Assembly: GCF_003325355.1 (NCBI RefSeq)
Contig: NZ_CP030850.1
Location: forward strand, 5,263,501-5,327,500
DNA from: Runella rosea
GTDB taxonomy: Bacteria > Bacteroidota > Bacteroidia > Cytophagales > Spirosomataceae
Direction: 5' to 3'
Length of the DNA stretch: 64,000 nt
How positions within the stretch are numbered: position 1 is the stretch's first letter; each line of letters opens with the position of its first letter. Position numbers and translations under genes: made by a program. The notes below the pieces were generated by a model, which saw only the letters and a program-made list of their open reading frames with translations, was not told the origin of the DNA and did not search any database. Of this stretch, positions 1 through 8,041 are shown in pieces.

Positions 1-1
1 T

Positions 2-532
2 GATGTGATGAAAGTCTTATACCAACAGTTTTATCGTCAGAAAAAGCGAGGGTTTACGGATGATGAATTCAAGGCGGTTTGCGAAAAAATCGTTACAAAA
101 CCCATTGATGATATTCTTGCGTATGTATCAACCGTTCAGGAAATAGACTATCAGAAGTACCTTAACTATGCTGGGTTGGAAGTAGACACAACGACACAAA
201 TATTGCCAGGAGCCTGGACGGGAATATCCACCCGAATGAGAAATGATTCGGTAGGGGTAACAAACGTAGAGTGGCAATCGCCCGCTTGGAATGCGGGAAT
301 TCGGAGGCAGGCGATTTTGCTCAATGCAGATTCCAAGCCAGCTCAGCAATTCAATGAAATCGTGAGTCAAAAGAAACCCTCCGAAACCCTTAGCGTTGTT
401 TATCTTCAAAACAATGAAAAGAAAATAACCGTCATTCAATTAGCAACAAAAAGGGAGAAAAGCTTCCCGATTCGTCGAGTGTCTAACCCCACGACTTTGC
501 AGAGTGAAATCTATAACGCTTGGGTAAAATAG
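2..532 (+). CDS. M61 family (glycyl aminopeptidase-like) peptidase, C-terminal part
   Basis: This is the 3' end of a gene that begins before the window; the reading frame is open from the first complete codon. The 5' part shows the helical tail seen after the catalytic domain of M61 peptidases (GFTDDEFKAV near residue 20, then a DYQKYLNYAGLE segment near 50). From about residue 60 to 150 there is a PDZ-like domain (WQSPAWNAGIRRQAILLNAD, then a loop ending in TLSVVYL). M61 enzymes are zinc exopeptidases, usually secreted to the periplasm. The HExxH catalytic part is outside the window, so activity cannot be judged. The family call rests on domain order and motif resemblance. Confidence 0.75.
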   Translation, partial: DVMKVLYQQFYRQKKRGFTDDEFKAVCEKIVTKPIDDILAYVSTVQEIDYQKYLNYAGLEVDTTTQILPGAWTGISTRMRNDSVGVTNVEWQSPAWNAGIRRQAILLNADSKPAQQFNEIVSQKKPSETLSVVYLQNNEKKITVIQLATKREKSFPIRRVSNPTTLQSEIYNAWVK

Positions 533-632
533 CGATTGAATACTTTTATAAAGTGCTTATTGACAATGAATTATGTCCGTAAAACCAAAAATAGTTCTCA
601 TTTACTAACACCCTGTTTAATTTAACTTACGT

Positions 633-1406
633 ATGCGTTTACTCAATAAAGTTGCCCTTGTTACGGGCGGAAGCAGCGGCATCGGTCGCGAAACAGCACT
701 TTTATTTGCCCAAGAAGGAGCCGCCGTGGTGGTAGCTGATGTTAATGATACCGCTGGACAAGAAACGGCTCAATTAATTCTGGACCAAGGTGGCAAAGCC
801 GCCTACGTACGGTGCGATGTTTCAAAGGCTTCAGATTGCGAAAACATGGTCGCTTTTGCCGAGCAAACTTTTGGCAAATTGAACATCGTGTTCAACAACG
901 CTGGTATCATGCACAGCGATGACGATAATGCCGTGACGACCGAAGAATCGGTGTGGGATTTGACGATGAACATCAACGTGAAAGGGGTCTTTTTTGGCTG
1001 TAAATACGCTATTCCTGCCCTTAAACGTGCTGGTGGCGGTAGCATCATCAACACCGCATCTTTTGTGGCTTTGTTGGGAGCGGCTACTCCGCAGATTGCC
1101 TACACGGCAAGCAAAGGAGCCGTGTTGTCAATGAGCCGTGAGTTGGCGGTGATTCACGCCCGTGAAGGTATTCGGGTAAATGCACTTTGCCCTGGCCCGC
1201 TTCGTACTGAGTTGTTGATGAAATTTTTGAATACCGAAGAAAAGAAACAACGCCGCTTGGTGCACGTTCCGATGGGTCGTTTTGGCGAAGCCAAAGAAAT
1301 GGCCTATGCCGCGCTTTTCCTCGCTTCGGACGAATCATCCTACATCACAGGAACCGACTTTTTGGTGGATGGCGGTATTACGGCGGCTTACGTAACGCCT
1401 GAGTAG
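633..1406 (+). CDS. SDR family NAD(P)-dependent oxidoreductase
   Basis: A 257-residue classical short-chain dehydrogenase, the usual length. The cofactor loop TGGSSGIG is at 11-18, an acidic residue in ADVND near 36 suggests NAD(H) preference, NNAG is at 88-91, and the catalytic set Ser143, Tyr157, Lys161 (YTASK) is complete. A C-terminal ITGTDFLVDGG segment is typical of the family. It is cytoplasmic, with no signal peptide. The substrate cannot be read from the sequence. It appears to be a single-gene transcript: about 100 bp of leader on the left and a strong terminator directly after the stop. Confidence 0.93.
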   Translation: MRLLNKVALVTGGSSGIGRETALLFAQEGAAVVVADVNDTAGQETAQLILDQGGKAAYVRCDVSKASDCENMVAFAEQTFGKLNIVFNNAGIMHSDDDNAVTTEESVWDLTMNINVKGVFFGCKYAIPALKRAGGGSIINTASFVALLGAATPQIAYTASKGAVLSMSRELAVIHAREGIRVNALCPGPLRTELLMKFLNTEEKKQRRLVHVPMGRFGEAKEMAYAALFLASDESSYITGTDFLVDGGITAAYVTPE

Positions 1407-1428
1407 TTTTAGCATTTTGGAAATAAAA

Positions 1429-1467
1429 AAGGCAGCTATCACTCAAAACGATAGCTGCCTTTTTTTG
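1429..1467 (+). terminator. Rho-independent terminator after the SDR gene
   Basis: An 11-bp perfect stem (aggcagctatc / gatagctgcct) with a short loop is preceded by an A run and followed by seven T. The A run on the left makes it usable in both directions, so it may also stop the convergent S41 protease transcript. Confidence 0.9.
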
Positions 1468-1472
1468 TGCAA

Positions 1473-1523
1473 GGGCAGACGCAACTAGAGCCGCAACTAG
1501 AGGGCAGACGGCGAGGCCTGCCC
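1473..1523. repeat. Short interspersed direct repeats between two genes
   Basis: Two copies of gggcagacg and two adjacent copies of cgcaactagag are interleaved within about 40 bp, ending in gcgaggcctgcccc just before the S41 stop codon. There is no coding potential. It looks like a small degenerate repeat cluster, perhaps left by slippage or a REP-like element. Confidence 0.5.
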
Positions 1524-3176
1524 CTACTTCGTGCCTTTCAAAATTTTGTCGTAGCGGGGCATATCTTTGAATAAATCCAAGGCGGCTTTTACTTCGGGGT
1601 CGGTGCGGAATACAAACTCACGCTCCCCTTTTTGAAGGTACACGTGCGAAACAATTTCGCGCTCCAATACCTGCTTAATGTCTTTTTTGAACATCGCTAA
1701 ATCGGTGTCTTTGCTGTGCGTAAGTTTGGTTTTCAGGGCTTTGAATTGCTCCTGCACCGCGTCAAAATATTTTTCTTTCTTGGCCGATGCTTCCAACTCG
1801 CTCAGGTCTTTTTCTACCTGCGTAGTATAATCGTATTCTTTATCCTTCAGCCAATTCACAAATCCCTGATAGTCGGTATCGCTTAATTCAAACTCCTTGG
1901 CGGGCTTGACGGTGGGATGGTCGGCGCGGTACTTGAGTGCGTAGTCAAAGAACAACCCTTTGCTGTTGAGGCTGTTAACGATAGATGTACGGCTGACCAA
2001 CTCCGTCGGAACATCAGGCTCTACGCCCCCGCCGTCGTATACGGTGCGACCATTGCGGGTTTTAAACGCTACTTTGAGTGAATCAGGAATTTTGCCTACG
2101 CTTCCGTCGTCGTTGCGGTGGCTGTAATCAATCGCCTGAATGCAACGGCCGCTCGGAATGTAGTACTTGGCAACGGTTACTTTTAGTTTGGTGTTGTAAG
2201 ATAAATCGCGGGTGGTTTGGACCAATCCTTTACCGTACGTACGCTGTCCAATCAACACCCCACGGTCATAATCCTGAATCACGCCCGACACAATCTCGGA
2301 GGCCGAAGCGCTGCGGCCATTGACCAACACCACCAACGGAATCTCGGTATCAACGGGGGCCATTGGCGCGGTGTAGGTTTTGTTCCATTCTGTTACTTTA
2401 CCACGGTTCGATACTACTTCTGCATCTTTCGGGATAAATAAATTACAAATCAATACCGCTTGGTCAAGCAAACCACCGGGGTTTTCGCGCACGTCGAGCA
2501 CCAGTTTTTTCATGCCTTTTCCTTTCAACTCTACCAAGGCAGTTTTGACTTCCCGGGCGGCGGTTTGGTTAAAATCTTTTAAGTCAATATAACCCACCTC
2601 ATCGGTCAACATGCCGTAGTAAGGCACATTGCCCGTTTTAACAAATTCGCGGGTTACGTTCATTTCGAGAAGTGAAGGGCTTCCTACGCGGCGTACGGCC
2701 AATTTTACGGTTGAGTTGGCCTGACCTTTCATCAATTTGTCGGGGTTGGCATCTTTGCGGGTGGTGAGATCTACCCCGTCAATTTTTACGATTTCATCCC
2801 CGATGTGAAGCCCCGCTTTTTCGGCAGGAGAACCTTCCAGAATGGAGTAAATGATGTTTTTGCCTTTATTGGTCGTAATGATGGCGCCGATGCCCGTGTA
2901 CTGGCCCGTGGTCATGGTACGATAATCTTCGATTTCGTCTTCGGCGTAAAAGTTGGTGTAAGGGTCCAAATTTTTGAGCATGGATTCGATGCTCATCTTG
3001 GTTAGGCGATTGGGGTTGATTTCGTCTACATAATAGCGATTCAACTCCTTAAACAGCGTGGCGTAAATGTCGAGATTACGGGCGATTTCAAAAAAACGTT
3101 CGTCGGGGCGAAAGGCAAAGAATCCTACGCCAATCATACAAACGGCGGCTAAGGTGAGTTTGCGGAGGTGTTTCAT
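1524..3176 (-). CDS. S41 family C-terminal processing peptidase (CtpA/Prc-like)
   Basis: A 550-residue serine protease of the tail-specific/CtpA family, exported and anchored by an N-terminal hydrophobic segment (residues 6-22). A PDZ domain spans about 90-165 (SPAEKAGLHIGDEI). The catalytic domain has the SASASE box at 289-294 and the partner Lys at about 316 (TYGKGL), so the Ser/Lys dyad is present. A helical C-terminal extension of about 140 residues follows (KDKEYDYTTQVEKD), as in Bacteroidetes homologues. I chose the ATG at 3176 because it gives MKHLRK followed directly by the membrane segment; the frame stays open upstream to 3347 but without signal-like sequence. Likely role: processing or degradation of envelope proteins. 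Confidence 0.92.
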   Translation of the reverse strand: MKHLRKLTLAAVCMIGVGFFAFRPDERFFEIARNLDIYATLFKELNRYYVDEINPNRLTKMSIESMLKNLDPYTNFYAEDEIEDYRTMTTGQYTGIGAIITTNKGKNIIYSILEGSPAEKAGLHIGDEIVKIDGVDLTTRKDANPDKLMKGQANSTVKLAVRRVGSPSLLEMNVTREFVKTGNVPYYGMLTDEVGYIDLKDFNQTAAREVKTALVELKGKGMKKLVLDVRENPGGLLDQAVLICNLFIPKDAEVVSNRGKVTEWNKTYTAPMAPVDTEIPLVVLVNGRSASASEIVSGVIQDYDRGVLIGQRTYGKGLVQTTRDLSYNTKLKVTVAKYYIPSGRCIQAIDYSHRNDDGSVGKIPDSLKVAFKTRNGRTVYDGGGVEPDVPTELVSRTSIVNSLNSKGLFFDYALKYRADHPTVKPAKEFELSDTDYQGFVNWLKDKEYDYTTQVEKDLSELEASAKKEKYFDAVQEQFKALKTKLTHSKDTDLAMFKKDIKQVLEREIVSHVYLQKGEREFVFRTDPEVKAALDLFKDMPRYDKILKGTK

Positions 3177-3267
3177 GGTTGGGATGAATCGTAAGAAAAG
3201 TTTATGGCAGGTTGTCTCTGAATCTTGTGTTGTAAAGTAACGAAAAACAACGATGAAGTTATGTATT

Positions 3268-3306
3268 TCTACCAAAAAAAGGAGCGATGCCCCGAAAGAC
3301 ATCGCT
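3268..3306. repeat. Orphan copy of the OmpA-gene terminator region
   Basis: The segment with accaaaaaaaggagcgatg and ccccgaaagacatcgct is nearly identical to the terminator at 6878-6918, including a flanking tatgta and ttct. Here the outer stem is lost on one side (cgcttgttg instead of cgctcctttt), so only the inner hairpin remains. It sits just upstream of the S41 gene, where no gene ends. Confidence 0.65.
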
Positions 3307-3665
3307 TGTTGAAAAAGATAATTTACAGCCGTTTTGTTGAAACTCACCCCTCTGTGCAGAGCAAGAATGGAGATTTTTGATGTTTTTTTGACGTATAGTA
3401 ATTTCCGTTAAGAATGCGCTCAGGTATATTTTTTGCGTTATTACCCGTTGAGTTCAACCGCAGTTTGGTAGGATTCACCGGGCTTTAATGTGATTTCGCG
3501 GTGCTTTTGTATCCCTTTTCGGCCTTAGGCTGATGGATGATTTATCAAGGGTACATACTTTGGACTTTTCTCAGTAGCTATTGACTTTGGTTTGTTGGCG
3601 AGGTATGTTTGGCAGGCGATTTTTTGATGACAGCCACAAAGCCAGTATTGACGTCGTTTTCGCCT

Positions 3666-3706
3666 TGGGTGGTGCTCTCACCGCCAACCCTTTTTTGAAT
3701 TTACTC
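3666..3706. repeat. Segment duplicated near 6693-6730
   Basis: cgccttgggtggtgctctc followed by accgccaacccttttt matches cgcccttggtggtgttctc followed by accgccaacctcttttt downstream, about 90 percent over some 37 bases. Both sit in degenerate sequence that can be read as ALGG(A/V)LTAN, suggesting fragments of related outer-membrane protein genes. Confidence 0.5.
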
Positions 3707-3838
3707 CTCGTTTGAAACGCTCTGTTTTTTGATGAACCAGTAATTATTTATTCACCCTCAAACCATCACATTTATGGAGCCATTAAAAATGTTTTTTTTC
3801 AGTCTATCAATCGTTTTATCACTTAAACCATTAAAAAT

Positions 3839-4228
3839 ATGAACACCCCAGCAAGAAAATCAAGCCCTTGGAGACGTTGGACTCTCTACACCGCCGCCGT
3901 GCTGCTGATGAGCGTGAGTTGTGGAAAAAAAGACCCCACTTCCTGTGGACCCGAAGATCTACGATACAAGTACATGAAAACCGTGAAAAATGCTCGCGCT
4001 GATTTATACCAAAGTGCTGGGTTTGTTATAGAAGGTGGCGATGCTCCCCTGCTGTGTCCCTTTCAACTTGAAAAGTTTTCCACTTATGAAAATACCTATG
4101 TAAGAGGAAAGCCCCAGCCTTTTAAATACCGCATTTGGGGGCGAATATTCAACTGTGATGCTTGCACTACTTTTGGTGTGGGTTCCTCTCCTTATATTGT
4201 TATTGACAAAATTGAAAAAATTGACTAA
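3839..4228 (+). CDS. Small secreted/lipoprotein of unknown function
   Basis: A 129-residue protein with a basic N-terminus and hydrophobic stretch ending in LLMSVSC, an imperfect lipobox, so an outer-envelope lipoprotein is likely. The mature part has four further cysteines (CGPED, LCPF, NCDACTTF) that could form disulfides, and ends in a basic/acidic KIEKID tail. I do not recognise a family. It is followed 12 bp later by the truncated signal-peptide ORF at 4241, so the two may once have been an operon. Confidence 0.65.
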   Translation: MNTPARKSSPWRRWTLYTAAVLLMSVSCGKKDPTSCGPEDLRYKYMKTVKNARADLYQSAGFVIEGGDAPLLCPFQLEKFSTYENTYVRGKPQPFKYRIWGRIFNCDACTTFGVGSSPYIVIDKIEKID

Positions 4229-4240
4229 ACAACTGCCAGA

Positions 4241-4342
4241 ATGAAAAATACAGTAATATTTTGTCTTTTATTTTTACTCTATGGGGGGGGGCGACTAATC
4301 GCTCAAAAATATCAACCCCCGTTGTGCGTAGTGTTCTTTTGA
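4241..4342 (+). pseudogene. Truncated secreted-protein gene cut by a REP/RAYT element
   Basis: The frame gives 33 residues starting MKNTVIFCLLFLLY, a convincing signal peptide, then RLIAQKYQPPL, and stops inside the loop of the first REP hairpin. The region between hydrophobic core and cleavage site is encoded by a run of nine G. The natural reading is that the REP-RAYT unit at about 4324-5052 inserted into a small secreted-protein gene. After the element, a short frame ends in IAPYWGEKSDEY and a stop near 5123, which could be its lost tail, but this cannot be proved here. Confidence 0.5.
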
Positions 4343-4380
4343 ACACTGCGTACTAAAAATAAAAAGCCGTCTGCGACGGC
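4324..4380. repeat. REP palindrome pair, left of the RAYT gene
   Basis: Two hairpins in series: gtgcgtagtgttc / gaacactgcgtac (4324-4353, 13 pairs with two G-U, loop tttt) and gccgtc / gacggc (4365-4380, loop tgcg-like). The pair is mirrored on the far side of the transposase gene, which is the arrangement expected of REP elements served by their own RAYT. Confidence 0.8.
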
Positions 4381-4419
4381 CCGACCAAGTTAAAAAACTA
4401 AAACATAACCGTAAAAAGC

Positions 4420-4974
4420 ATGGCATTTGCGCGTAGAATACAAAACCCAGAAGGGCTCTGTTTCGTAACTTTTGCAACCGTACAATGGGCAGATGTATTT
4501 ACTCGAAGTAGCTACGTTGATATTGTTTTAGAAAGCCTACGGTATTGTCAAAAAGAAAAAGGTTTACGCATTCATGCGTGGTGTATTATGAGCAATCACC
4601 TGCATTTAATAATTTCTACAAAATTTGGCGTTCACCCATCAGACGTTTTGAGAGACTTCAAAAAGTTCACTTCAAAACAAATCATTGCAGCTATTGAAGA
4701 TAAAGAACAACCTGAAAGCCGCCGAGATTGGCTTTTATGGTTGTTTCGTCAAGCAGGAGAGAATAATTCTAAAAATACCACCTACCAATTCTGGCAACAA
4801 GAAAACCACCCTATTGAATTAAGCAGTAATAAATTCATTGATCAAAAATTAGCTTATATTCATGAAAACCCCGTAAAGGTAGGTATAGTAGATGAATCGT
4901 GGGAGTACAGGTATTCATCAGCACGAGATTACATGAACAATCAAAAAGGGCTTTTAGAGGCAGATCTAATTTGA
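4420..4974 (+). CDS. REP-associated tyrosine transposase (RAYT, IS200/Y1 family)
   Basis: A 184-residue Y1 transposase. The HUH metal-binding motif is NHLHLI (His60, His62), preceded by AWCIMSNH as usual for RAYTs, and the C-terminal helix YIHENPVKVG supplies the likely nucleophile Tyr146; SARDY follows. RAYTs nick and rejoin single-stranded DNA at REP hairpins and are thought to spread them. The gene is flanked symmetrically by REP hairpins and has no IS-type terminal inverted repeats, so it is a single resident element. It appears intact. Confidence 0.92.
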   Translation: MAFARRIQNPEGLCFVTFATVQWADVFTRSSYVDIVLESLRYCQKEKGLRIHAWCIMSNHLHLIISTKFGVHPSDVLRDFKKFTSKQIIAAIEDKEQPESRRDWLLWLFRQAGENNSKNTTYQFWQQENHPIELSSNKFIDQKLAYIHENPVKVGIVDESWEYRYSSARDYMNNQKGLLEADLI

Positions 4975-4994
4975 TAATAGTAGAGGCTTGTTAG

Positions 4995-5052
4995 AGCCGT
5001 TGCAAACGGCTATTTATTTCGAGTGCGCAGTGTTCTACCGAACACTACCCAC
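4995..5052. repeat. REP palindrome pair, right of the RAYT gene
   Basis: agccgt / acggct (4995-5011, loop tgcaa) followed by gtgcgcagtgttc / gaacactacccac (5023-5052, loop tacc, two mismatches). This mirrors the left pair in inverted order, with the GTGCG hairpins outermost. It ends about 80 bp before the next gene. Confidence 0.8.
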
Positions 5053-5135
5053 AACAAGGGAAGACACAGACCACGGTCAAGGGAATGCATAGCTCCCTAT
5101 TGGGGCGAAAAGTCAGATGAATATTAAAGTATAAA

Positions 5136-6569
5136 ATGAATACAACCATGACAAAACCACTTTACACCGCCATTCTTGGCTATTTAATATTGTCCAACTG
5201 CATGGCCTGTACGCCGAACGTCACCGAGATTGGGGAAGAAATAGACCCATCCATCACTCCCTCGTCGCCTACGCTGGTAGAAGCCATCAAAGTAGAGAAC
5301 AGCTGGCTGGGGTTATTCAACGCTGGTGATACGACTGTCAAAGTAAAACCAGACAAAGACGTGTTGCCCGAAAAACCTGCGAAAGCGCCCGATTTGAGTA
5401 AAATTCAGAAAGAAGCGGGTAAGTTTCGACTGGTTTCAGTGGGGGGCGCGCTGTCGGCGGGTTTTCGCGACGGCGGCCTGTATCGGGAAGGGCAGCTGAC
5501 GGCTTTCCCTAATTTGATTGCCCGACAGATGGGTATATCGTTTGTACAATCGCTGTTTTCGGAAGCGGAAGGCAACGGCACGGGTTACAAGACCGTGGCG
5601 GGCACAGCAGGACCCTTGGTAAAATTCAACATGGTGACCAATAATCTAGGGGTAATTCAGCGCAACGGGGAAACAGCCTACACGGATTTTGGAGATAAAG
5701 ACAAAGTGGAGCTTGACCAACTGGCGTTCCCAGAAATTCAAAAAGGGCTGCAATTCTTTCGGTATCCCTCTGATGAGCTTAAATATTACAAATATGTGGA
5801 TCGGGCGGTGAGTGCAGATATCAAGGCCAAATACGCCAAACCCACGGATTGGGTCAACGATCAAAAGGCCGATTTGTTCATCTTTGAGTTTGGTATGGAT
5901 GATACATACAGAATTGTGGCCAGGGGTGCGGGGGGGCTTGCAGGTGGAGGGCAGTTGCCTTATTATTTCACACCCGAATACGAACTGGCGCGCAGTTTGG
6001 CCAAGAAACAACACAAAGGGGTAATACTGAATGTGCCCGAAGTGCTGGATTTTCCCTATTTCAATCAAATCACCGCTGAGATGGTCAGAAAGTCAGGGCT
6101 CAATCTGTTTGTAGGGCAAGATTCCTATGACCCTGGGTTGCATCGTTTGATTCCCACGCCCACAACCGAAAAAGTATTGAAAGGCGAATTGAAACCTGAT
6201 GTGAGAGGGAAAGTGGTGTTGACTACCTACGATGTGATCTCGGGCAATGATTTTAACAGCGAACAGCAAATGATGTCGCCAAAGTTTTACAATACCTATT
6301 TTATCGGCACGGCGGCCAAAGATACGGGTTGGCCAGTGGTCGATATGTATAGCCTTTACAAACGCATTCAGGCGGGGGGATATGTGACCGACGACAGGGT
6401 GGCGGTGAATGCCGCTTGGCCCAAAGGAGGAAATTTCTTTTCGGCCGATGGGGTCTATCCCACCGCTTTCGGGCAGGCCGTTATCGCCAATGAGGTCATC
6501 AAAACCCTCAACCGGCATTACGGGTTGGACATACCGCTGTTACAAACCCGTTTCTTTTTAGGAAAATAA
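5136..6569 (+). CDS. SGNH/GDSL hydrolase-like lipoprotein, probable pseudoenzyme
   Basis: A 477-residue protein with an N-terminal signal ending LILSNC, probably lipidated at Cys22. From about residue 98 it follows the Bacteroidetes SGNH-hydrolase pattern (AGFRDGGLYREGQ, FPNLIARQMG, DLFIFEFGMDD, and a C-terminal SADGVYPTAFGQ with IANEVI). Two catalytic positions are changed: the block I motif, normally GDSL or GASL, reads GGALS (Ala105 for Ser), and the block V motif, normally DxVHP, reads DGVYP (Tyr441 for His). Hydrolase activity is therefore doubtful. Homologues usually sit beside a FadL/OmpP1-like channel; here the following gene is broken. The region is locally GC-richer than the flanking remnants. 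Confidence 0.8.
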   Translation: MNTTMTKPLYTAILGYLILSNCMACTPNVTEIGEEIDPSITPSSPTLVEAIKVENSWLGLFNAGDTTVKVKPDKDVLPEKPAKAPDLSKIQKEAGKFRLVSVGGALSAGFRDGGLYREGQLTAFPNLIARQMGISFVQSLFSEAEGNGTGYKTVAGTAGPLVKFNMVTNNLGVIQRNGETAYTDFGDKDKVELDQLAFPEIQKGLQFFRYPSDELKYYKYVDRAVSADIKAKYAKPTDWVNDQKADLFIFEFGMDDTYRIVARGAGGLAGGGQLPYYFTPEYELARSLAKKQHKGVILNVPEVLDFPYFNQITAEMVRKSGLNLFVGQDSYDPGLHRLIPTPTTEKVLKGELKPDVRGKVVLTTYDVISGNDFNSEQQMMSPKFYNTYFIGTAAKDTGWPVVDMYSLYKRIQAGGYVTDDRVAVNAAWPKGGNFFSADGVYPTAFGQAVIANEVIKTLNRHYGLDIPLLQTRFFLGK

Positions 6570-6603
6570 ATTACCTCAAACTTCTTATTAACTTCTATTG
6601 AAT

Positions 6604-6854
6604 ATGCAATCACGTATTCTAATGATACTACTTTGTGCCGTTTTTTCGGCCTCAGTTGCACAACAAAATGCCCGTGTGGCAGATAGCCAGGCAGTACGCC
6701 CTTGGTGGTGTTCTCACCGCCAACCTCTTTTTGTGATACAATTGCTTTGTAGTCAGATGCTTACGTGTATATTGGCATCGATTCTGGTTTTGCCAAACCT
6801 TCTAAAATAGACTATAAAAGCTATCCATATCAATTTTATCTTTACTCTATCTAA
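6604..6854 (+). pseudogene. Remnant of an outer-membrane protein gene
   Basis: The ATG at 6604 starts a good signal peptide (MQSRILMILLCAVFSASVAQ), 34 bp after the SGNH-like gene. The frame then drifts into improbable sequence, while other frames hold ALGGVLTANLFL and, from 6756 to the stop at 6854, DAYVYIGIDSGFAKPSKID followed by an aromatic-rich end. The last piece looks like barrel strands with a closing strand. I read it as a gene with internal deletion and frameshifts, probably the membrane partner of the upstream lipoprotein. Confidence 0.55.
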
Positions 6855-6879
6855 CACTTGAGTTATGTACTTTCTACCA

Positions 6880-6916
6880 AAAAAAGGAGCGATGCCCCGA
6901 AAGACACCGCTCCTTT
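6880..6916 (-). terminator. Terminator of the OmpA-family gene
   Basis: Read on the minus strand, ggagcggtgtctt / cggggcatcgctcc folds into an interrupted stem (ggagcg / cgctcc plus inner pairs) followed by seven T. It lies about 25 bp after the OmpA stop codon. A damaged copy is at 3268-3306. Confidence 0.85.
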
Positions 6917-6940
6917 TCTGAAATTATTTCTTACGAAACC

Positions 6941-7834
6941 TTATTTGCCTGAGTCAAACAATTGGAAGAATTGATCCAATTTTGGCAAAATAACGATTTC
7001 GGTACGACGGTTACGGCTGCGGTTTTGGCTGCTGTCGTTTGCTACTTTAGGCACAAACTCGCCACGGCCGCCAGCGGTCATGCGCTCAGGAGCTACACCG
7101 TATTTTTTCTGGAGGGCACGTACTACCGAAGTAGCGCGTTTTGCGCTCAAATCCCAGTTGTCTTCCAACACAGAAGCGCTGCTGTAGGGTACGCTATCGG
7201 TATGGCCTTCTACCAAGATGTCAAAATCTTTGCGGTCGTTTACGACTTTAGCAATTTTGCTCAACACGTTTTCAGCTTGGGTAGTGATGTCGTAGCTGCC
7301 GTATTTGAACAACATTTTGTCGGAAAGAGAGATATAAACCACTCCTTTTTTCACTTCGATGTTTACGTCTTCGTCGCTCACATTGTCCAATGAACGCTTG
7401 AGGTTCATCACAAGGGCCAAGTTAAGCGAATCCTTACGGCGCAGATTTGAATTCAAATCTTGGATGTAAGAGCTCTGACGGTTGAGGGCATCCAATGATT
7501 TCTTGATGCTTTCGGCGCCATCTTTGCTGACGATAGAGAGGTCAGAAAGACGATCTAATAAGTTGGTGTTTGTACGCTTCAAGTAAGCCAACTCATCTTC
7601 CATCGCTTTCAATTTGGCCCGCTCGTTGGTGATGTCACCATCTTTCATCTTGATTTGATTGCTCAAATCGCTGATGTCATTTTTAAGTTTTGCACTAAGT
7701 GCGTCACAATCAGCCTTATTCTTGTCAAGAAGAGCCTGAAGTTCAGCTTTATCTTTGGTCAGTTGAGCTAATTGTTTTTTGTTACAAGATGCGAATAATA
7801 ATACAGACAGGGAAAATAAAATAATCTTTCTCAT
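6941..7834 (-). CDS. OmpA/MotB-family peptidoglycan-binding lipoprotein
   Basis: A 297-residue outer-membrane lipoprotein. The lipobox LLFASC places the lipidated Cys at 17. Residues 20-115 form a long coiled coil (heptads of K/L/D, many ELQALLDK-like repeats). The OmpA C-terminal domain covers about 160-285, with VEGHTDSVPY, the WDLSAKRATSVV helix and NRRTEIVI, the residues that bind meso-diaminopimelate. The role is tethering the outer membrane to peptidoglycan. It is monocistronic, with its own terminator, and divergent from the P450 gene. Confidence 0.93.
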   Translation of the reverse strand: MRKIILFSLSVLLFASCNKKQLAQLTKDKAELQALLDKNKADCDALSAKLKNDISDLSNQIKMKDGDITNERAKLKAMEDELAYLKRTNTNLLDRLSDLSIVSKDGAESIKKSLDALNRQSSYIQDLNSNLRRKDSLNLALVMNLKRSLDNVSDEDVNIEVKKGVVYISLSDKMLFKYGSYDITTQAENVLSKIAKVVNDRKDFDILVEGHTDSVPYSSASVLEDNWDLSAKRATSVVRALQKKYGVAPERMTAGGRGEFVPKVANDSSQNRSRNRRTEIVILPKLDQFFQLFDSGK

Positions 7835-8041
7835 TGATTATGAGGTTTGAGGTGAATGGTTAAATTTAAGGTTAGAAATTAACAACGGTGTTGTCTTTAA
7901 TTAAATACATAAACACTTTTTTTGCTTTTTTTACTTGACATAAAAGAACACTTTTTAGGAAAAGTTCAAAAAAACGTCACAAAGATAGGCAAGGAAAATG
8001 ATATATCAGAAGGATATAGCAATATACTTTGCACTACAATC

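Larger units (their letters stand above)
3177..3838. other. Non-coding and degenerate stretch
   Basis: No supported gene lies in these 660 bases. They hold a copy of a terminator sequence found again near 6880 (at 3268-3306) and a short segment shared with 6693-6730 (see separate entries). Around 3600-3715 one frame reads FDDSHKASIDVVFALGG followed by ALTANPF, resembling part of a beta-barrel strand, but stops and missing start make it a remnant at best. The last 120 bases are AT-rich and probably contain the promoter of the lipoprotein gene at 3839. Confidence 0.5.
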
